Positions 56,780 through 61,390 of a DNA stretch of 61,390 bases are shown piece by piece. The notes under the pieces were generated by a model. That model was not told where the DNA came from. It saw only the letters and a list, made by a program, of their open reading frames with translations, and made no database searches. Within the stretch, counting starts at the first letter, position 1, and each line of letters starts with the position of its first letter. The stretch covers positions 1 to 61,390 of the forward strand of contig KV424086.1 in NCBI GenBank assembly GCA_001632435.1, read 5' to 3'. The stretch comes from Calocera cornea HHB12733. Lineage: Eukaryota; Basidiomycota; Dacrymycetes; Dacrymycetales; Dacrymycetaceae. The translations under genes and the position numbers were made by a program.

Positions 56780-57577
56780 ATGCTGCGCGCCGGGGTCTGT
56801 GCTAGAGCATCGACCAGCCGTCTGCGCGCCCTATCCACTTCATCGGTCACGCGAGCGCAGGAAATCGACCTTTCATACCCTACGAGTGTGCGCCCGACTC
56901 CTCACGAGATATTCCATCTCCCCCGCTCAGCGTCCCAGGATGAGATAAAGGATAGATGTACGTTGGCTTCACACACTCTGGCACGCTGACGCTCACAGGA
57001 CCGGCTCAGATTATGAGCTCGTTCGCTTGCATCATCCAGACTCACCTGCATGTCGACACGAGCCGGATGTTGTACGGCAGGAGCGTTTCAAGTCCATCGC
57101 CAAAGCGTACGAGATATTGAAACGCAATCGAAATCCTGCGGCACTGGAAGAATTCCATCGCCGGCAATCTCAACCATCATCCGCCTACGAATACGCGACA
57201 CGACGCCAGCAGTACGCCTATCGTGCTCCTGGGGAGGGGTCGATGGGCGTGGGGAACGGAGACGTGTTTCTCGTCGTAACAATCATGGTGCGTACCAACA
57301 CGATGCTATGGCAGATGGGTTCTCACTCTGTACTCAGGCCATTATCGGCTCCGTTGCACTCATGTATTCACCAATGTCAGCCAGTGGGCGTGCTGAGAGG
57401 CATCACCTGGCCGCGTCCCATGCTCTAGCTGAAGCACGAAGAGAAGCCAAACAGCTTGGAATGTACCGCAAAGAGAACATTCGGAAATGGATCGAGGAAG
57501 CCGGACTAGAGGGAGTAGAATCAAAGGTGGGACACGGCTCTCCGCCGCGAACGTCTCCACCGTCATCCGATGATTGA
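56780..57577 (+). CDS. Membrane-anchored J-domain (DnaJ) protein, probably mitochondrial
   Basis: Hsp70 co-chaperone. Exons 56780-56957, 57010-57287 and 57338-57577 give 231 aa. The N-terminus (MLRAGVCARASTSRLRALST) is basic and Ser-rich like a mitochondrial presequence. The J domain starts HEIFHLPRSASQDEIKDRYY, with HPD in VRLHHPDSP (residues 68-70) and ERFKSIAKAYEIL. A Tyr/Arg/Gln-rich linker leads to a membrane segment assembled across intron 2 (FLVVTIM, AIIGSVALMY; about 145-161). After it comes a charged helix (ASHALAEARREAKQLGMYRK) and a Ser/Pro tail. The second splice (GTGCGT...CTCAG) was chosen because it alone yields this hydrophobic span and the only long open frame downstream. Confidence 0.85.
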
Positions 57578-57907
57578 CTGTATTCTATTGCATTACTGTA
57601 CCCGTATCATTATCACAACGTCAATCTGTTCGCTCTCTGTAAACCGCTGCGCCAGCGCGTCGGCAGGAAGATACATCGGGAGAAGCCGTCGTGCGGTCAC
57701 TCGACGCGCCGCGCACCTTCGGCCCGGCCGCGTCTTCTTTCCTCGTTCGTCTTCGTCGTTTCCTCGTTGCTCTTCGTCGCGAAGGTATGGTCAGCTGCTT
57801 CACATCCTTCGTCGGAAAAACTGCTCCACTCGATGGTACTGTATAAAGGCTCTCGCATTGAGCTGGACTCTGGATCGCGTCGGTCTGTGTTTGTACCGCC
57901 TTGAACG
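57578..57907. other. Upstream region of the alpha-galactosidase gene
   Basis: 330 bp. It contains CTGTATAAAGG at about 57839-57849, a TATA-like box some 60-65 bp before the ATG. No gene. Confidence 0.5.
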
Positions 57908-59917
57908 ATGGCCCTCTCCTGGTTCGCCGTGCTTGCGATCACTACCCCTCTCGGAGTGGTTGCCTACAGGAATGGATTGGCACTCACACCGCAAATGGGT
58001 TGGGTATGCCTGATTTTTAGGTCCTCCTACTCCCTGTTCCTTACGAGTCACAGAACACCTGGAATTACTTCGGATGTAATGTCTCTGAAAGGTTAGTTGA
58101 TGGTTCAGATCCCCGCAATTCACGACCCGATCTCATACCTCCCAGCACCATCCTGAGTGCTGCCCAAGCGATCGTGGACAATGGCCTGGACAAATACGGT
58201 TATGAATGTATGCTCTTGTGGTTAATCCATTGGCTTGGTGTACTGAGACTGTCGCAGATGTCATTGTAGACGACTGTGAGCTGCCACTGCCCATGTTCGG
58301 TTATTTCGCTCATAATGTGTAGGTTGGCATGATAGTACTCGCGATCCTGACACTGGCGCGCCACGCCCAGACCCGACCAGGTTTCCCAATGGCATCAAGG
58401 CCGTGGCGGATGAGGTGCATAGCCTCGGTCTCAAGGTGCGCCCCGCGCCCCGTCCTTAATCCTCAGTGCCCTCATTCCGGAGCAGTTTGGTATCTACAGC
58501 GATGCTGGAGAGTGCGTGCTTCATGACGATTCTCAGGAGTCTGCTCAGGATTATCACAGGTACACCTGTGGCGGTCGTTATGGCTCTCTCGGCTATGAAG
58601 AGATTGACGCGAAGACGTATGCCTCCTGGGACGTCGATTACCTCAGTAAGGTCACTGCGGATCTCGTCCGGTCGTCTGCTGACACTGGATAGAATACGAC
58701 AACTGCTTCAATGACGGACAATCAGGAATCCCGCTTGTTTCTTTCAATCGGTGTGTCCATATCAGAAAAGTAGAACCGAAAGGACTAACACATGAACAGA
58801 TATGCCAACATGTCTCGTGCGCTAAATGCAACTGGACGGCCCATCTTGTACTCGATGTGCAACTGGGGACAAGATGGCCCATGGGACTGGGCGCCGGTGG
58901 GTCCCAAGCGCTAATTCTGACCTGTCGCTCATCCTGCGTCAGACAATTGCGAACTCTTGGCGGATTTCCGGCGATATATTCGATGTAAGCCACGTCACAT
59001 GCTGCGAGGATCCATCTCAGCGCCAATACAGACCTTTGATCGTGCAGATGATCGCTGTCCGTGCACATCGGCTATTGGCTGTCTCCTTTCGGGTTGGCGT
59101 ATGTCTTTATCTCTGGCTCAGGAACTCCTCTGACCCTCCACTCAGACTGCTCTGTCATGAATGTCATCAACAAGATGTCTTCCCTGGGGCAGAAGGCTGG
59201 TCCAGGTATTGGGTGGAACGATGCTGACATGTTAGAGGTCTGCCCCACAATACTGTCCTGCTTGCTTTCTGTCTCACCCGGGATAGGTCGGAAATGGCGG
59301 AATGACAAAGTCCCAGTACAGTACGAAGGTATATCCGAGGCACGTTCAAGAGCTCACCCATGCATAGTCGTCCACTTTTCCTTCTGGGCGATCCTGAAGA
59401 GCCCCCTCATCCTGGGGAACGACGTCACACAGATGGTGGGTGCCTCATCTCTCGCCCCTTGTCAGGTCAACTATCGCTGACAACAGCTCAGACCAATGAA
59501 ACCCTCGAGATCATTACAAATGACGCAATCATTGCTATCAACCAAGATGCCTCCGGCAGTCCGGCTAGTCGAATCTGGGTTGTGAATGTCACTGGAGGAG
59601 AGCTTCAGCTCTGGGCTGGTTCCTTGTCCACTGGCGCAACCGTCATAGGACTCCTCAACTCGTCACCGACAGACCAGACCATTGACCTCAAGATGGCGGA
59701 CGTCTTTATCGACAGCAGTGCCCAGGTCAAGACCGCCAAGTACCGCCTGTACGATCTGTGGCAGCGCAGTTCCTCGAATGACACCGTGTGGGGCAAAGAC
59801 ATCGGTGTAGTGAGTGGAGAGGTCCCGGGTGTTTCTCTTGCTCCCCAGTCTTGTCTCATCTACCTGGCCGTACCTGAGGCCACTGCGTCATCCCGCAAGA
59901 GATACGATGAGTTTTGA
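57908..59917 (+). CDS. Secreted GH27 alpha-galactosidase
   Basis: Removes alpha-1,6-galactose side groups from galactomannan and raffinose sugars. Fifteen exons fit: 57908-58003, 58054-58091, 58146-58207, 58258-58275, 58323-58435, 58486-58511, 58560-58645, 58693-58750, 58800-58896, 58943-58984, 59032-59092, 59146-59237, 59287-59320, 59368-59435 and 59492-59917; 438 aa. Signal peptide, then [40 protein letters not shown] and the nucleophile Asp in DYLKYDNC (about D149). The acid/base Asp is in [10 protein letters not shown] (about D209), with [17 protein letters not shown] and [13 protein letters not shown] after it. The C-terminal beta domain ends [10 protein letters not shown]. Exons of 18 and 26 nt are required. 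Expected to work with the mannanases at 5.8-9.1 kb. Confidence 0.93.
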
Positions 59918-60180
59918 TCTTCCTAGTTCACTGTGTCAATAAGCAGATTTCTTGTCCCAACGATCAGCGCTCCTTGCTCCAAAAGCGGCTGCCCAAACCT
60001 ACCCTGTGCGATGCTTATAACCTCCTCGTGACCGGAAGCCTGATCTGTCCGCTTCAGAGCTACAAATCTCCAACCTATCCTTGGGGTTGTAGAATCAACC
60101 CTAACCCCACCCCACAGCACTTCCAACCCTAACCACAAACCTTATAGTGGATGGTCATGGACCAAGGGAGGGTCACTCCC

Positions 60181-60222
60181 CCTAAGCGCTGCACAGCGTC
60201 CAAATGGGGCATTTGGACCCCC
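60181..60222. repeat. Hairpin repeat, copy 1
   Basis: Begins CCTAAGCGCTGCACAG and contains the stem GTCCAAATG / CATTTGGAC (60198-60206 with 60210-60218) around a GGG loop, then a C run. Confidence 0.8.
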
Positions 60223-60447
60223 TTTACTCACCCACTGATTCCTCAGCAAGCAGCACATCTACAGCAATTACTGAAAGTGCGTCGGTAAGCCCCTGTTCTC
60301 CTCTTCCCGAAACGTCGATAATATCGTGAGTTGACAATGCCATTGTAGAGCATTGTAGTGGCGCGTCCGACGCACCTCGCACGTTTCACACGCGGTATCA
60401 CTCCGATGTTTCAACATTCTGCAACAACGCTTACACGATCAGTTCTC

Positions 60448-60488
60448 CTAAGCTCTGTACAGGGTCCCAATGGGGCATTGGGACCCCC
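60448..60488. repeat. Hairpin repeat, copy 2 (compensated stem)
   Basis: CCTAAGCTCTGTACAG then the stem GGTCCCAATG / CATTGGGACC (60463-60472 with 60476-60485) around GGG. Compared with copy 1, one A-T pair is C-G with both sides changed. Confidence 0.8.
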
Positions 60489-61091
60489 CTTGCTCCAACG
60501 ACGTTTTTGGCACAACCACAACCGCTACAACAATGATCTGAGCACCGTCGGGCAGCCATTCCTCTTCGCTTTCCGAAACGTCGCTCAGATTTCAAATTGA
60601 TGATATCATCGCTGAGCATCAAGGTGGCGCGTCCAACGCCTTGTCAACGTTTTGCGCGCGTTATCGGCCTTCCATTTCAAGACCGTGTAACGGCCTTCAC
60701 GCCCTCAGTTCTGCTCCAGGCAACGTTTCGCTTTCTCAAAGATGAGCTGCAAGGCATCCTCTACCTCACCATGCTTTCAAACTGTATCTTCTCATTGCTG
60801 GACGGTGCAGAAACGTCGATTTGACGCTGAACGACGTGTAAACGTTGCCCCTACTCGACGCGGCCCACGGCAACAATGCACCCTGAGACAGCGAGCTCGG
60901 CCCTCGGCCCTCTCTCATCTACCACCATCTCGCCAGCCTGCGCTCCTCGCCGAGAAGTCTCCCCACCATCCACCCTCCGTCGTCCTACCATCAATGCCCG
61001 CCTGCAACAGCCCATCGCCCACGGCCATGTGCCAGCTCTCCTTTGTCCATTCAGGCGCATATAGTGAGCCGTGTCAGTCGTTCCTCACTCC

Positions 61092-61135
61092 TCCTAAGCG
61101 CTGCACAGGGTCCAAATCGGGCATTTGGACCCCCC
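61092..61135. repeat. Hairpin repeat, copy 3
   Basis: CCTAAGCGCTGCACAG then the stem GGTCCAAAT / ATTTGGACC (61109-61117 with 61123-61131) with a CGGGC loop. Confidence 0.8.
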
Positions 61136-61189
61136 ACGCACACACGTCGTTTCAACAACGAATAATTATTATTATTCAAAGTGAAAAGG

Positions 61190-61390
61190 CGCGCCCGATA
61201 GGGGCGCGTCTCACCTATCCAGAACGCGAAGAAAAAAGAGAAATGATAATACCATTGTTGAGATACGCGCCCCGTTGGGGGACGCGTATCCAACGTTTGG
61301 GCCGCGTCGCGAACTTCGCGTTCGCGACGCAACCCCGGAGCGAACGCACGTTCTGCTCCGGCAGGAGGTCGGGGGGCCCAAGCCCGACCT
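61190..61390. repeat. Run of five short GC-rich hairpins
   Basis: Stems: CGCGCCC/GGGCGCG (61190-61196 with 61202-61208); GATACGCG/CGCGTATC with inner CCCC/GGGG (61262-61290); GCGTCGCGAA/TTCGCGACGC (61304-61313 with 61321-61330); CCGGAGC/GCTCCGG (61335-61341 with 61355-61361); AGGTCGGG/CCCGACCT (61366-61373 with 61383-61390). The stems differ in sequence; spacers are partly A/T-rich. Confidence 0.75.

Larger units (their letters stand above)
59918..61390. other. Gene-free, hairpin-rich right end
   Basis: No credible gene. It holds three copies of a hairpin repeat (60181, 60448 and 61092) and, from 61190 to the end, a run of five further hairpins separated by A/T-rich spacers. Likely repetitive DNA. 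Confidence 0.65.

Noticed and set aside
60082..60135. Telomere-like CCCTAA motifs near 60.1 kb
   Set aside because: Only two or three separated, imperfect occurrences in C-rich DNA; no tandem array.
1..61390. CRISPR arrays, bacterial operons, ribosome-binding sites, rRNA
   Set aside because: The sequence is fungal nuclear DNA with spliceosomal introns. No repeat-spacer array or rRNA signature was seen, and no tRNA could be recognised with confidence by eye.

Overview
The window is nuclear DNA of a filamentous basidiomycete, most probably an Agaricomycete. Genes are closely packed on both strands and most are cut by many short introns (about 45-80 nt) with GT(A/G)(A/C)G(T) donors and CTNA(C/T) branch sites. 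Gene content is fungal: squalene epoxidase, SAGA and Paf1-type transcription factors, a PSTAIRE CDK, MPS1 kinase, and secreted GH5 and GH27 glycoside hydrolases. Exon joins below were worked out by hand from splice signals, reading phase and family motifs, so individual borders may be off by a few bases.

Left part (1-9.1 kb): a gene-poor stretch with a decayed Tc1/mariner transposase (stops and a catalytic Asp-to-Asn change consistent with CpG deamination), a secreted protein of unknown function, then a tandem pair of secreted GH5 beta-mannanases duplicated together with their promoters. From about 8.3 to 14.2 kb the DNA becomes extremely GC-rich and carries ERG1 (squalene epoxidase) divergent from a WW-FF splicing-type protein.

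Middle part: 14.2-20.3 kb holds three tandem minus-strand paralogues (A1-A3) of a single-pass membrane protein family. 40.8-44.9 kb holds two plus-strand members (B1, B2) of a related subfamily. All five share a spaced cysteine signature, C-x-C-x(9,10)-C-x-x-C, present once in A and three times in B, followed by a Ser/Thr-rich stalk, a glycine-zipper-like membrane helix and a Pro-rich cytosolic tail, often with a PPxY motif. Between the two clusters lies a housekeeping block: MPS1 kinase, an Sds3-like co-repressor subunit, Nop12-like RNA-binding protein, an SLC35F-type transporter, AP-2 sigma, CDK1, SPT20 and a hemerythrin-domain protein.

Right part (45.4-59.9 kb): a protein with two dynein-light-chain-like domains, RTF1, a PLP enzyme of the cysteine-desulfurase fold that lacks the usual catalytic Cys, a TLDc (OXR1-like) protein, a SET-domain protein, a MADS-box factor, a membrane-anchored J-protein and a 15-exon GH27 alpha-galactosidase. 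The last 1.5 kb has no gene but carries three copies of a hairpin repeat, one with a compensated base pair, and a run of five further hairpins. The mannanases and alpha-galactosidase would act together on galactomannan outside the cell. The cysteine-rich membrane proteins are the most likely undescribed system here.
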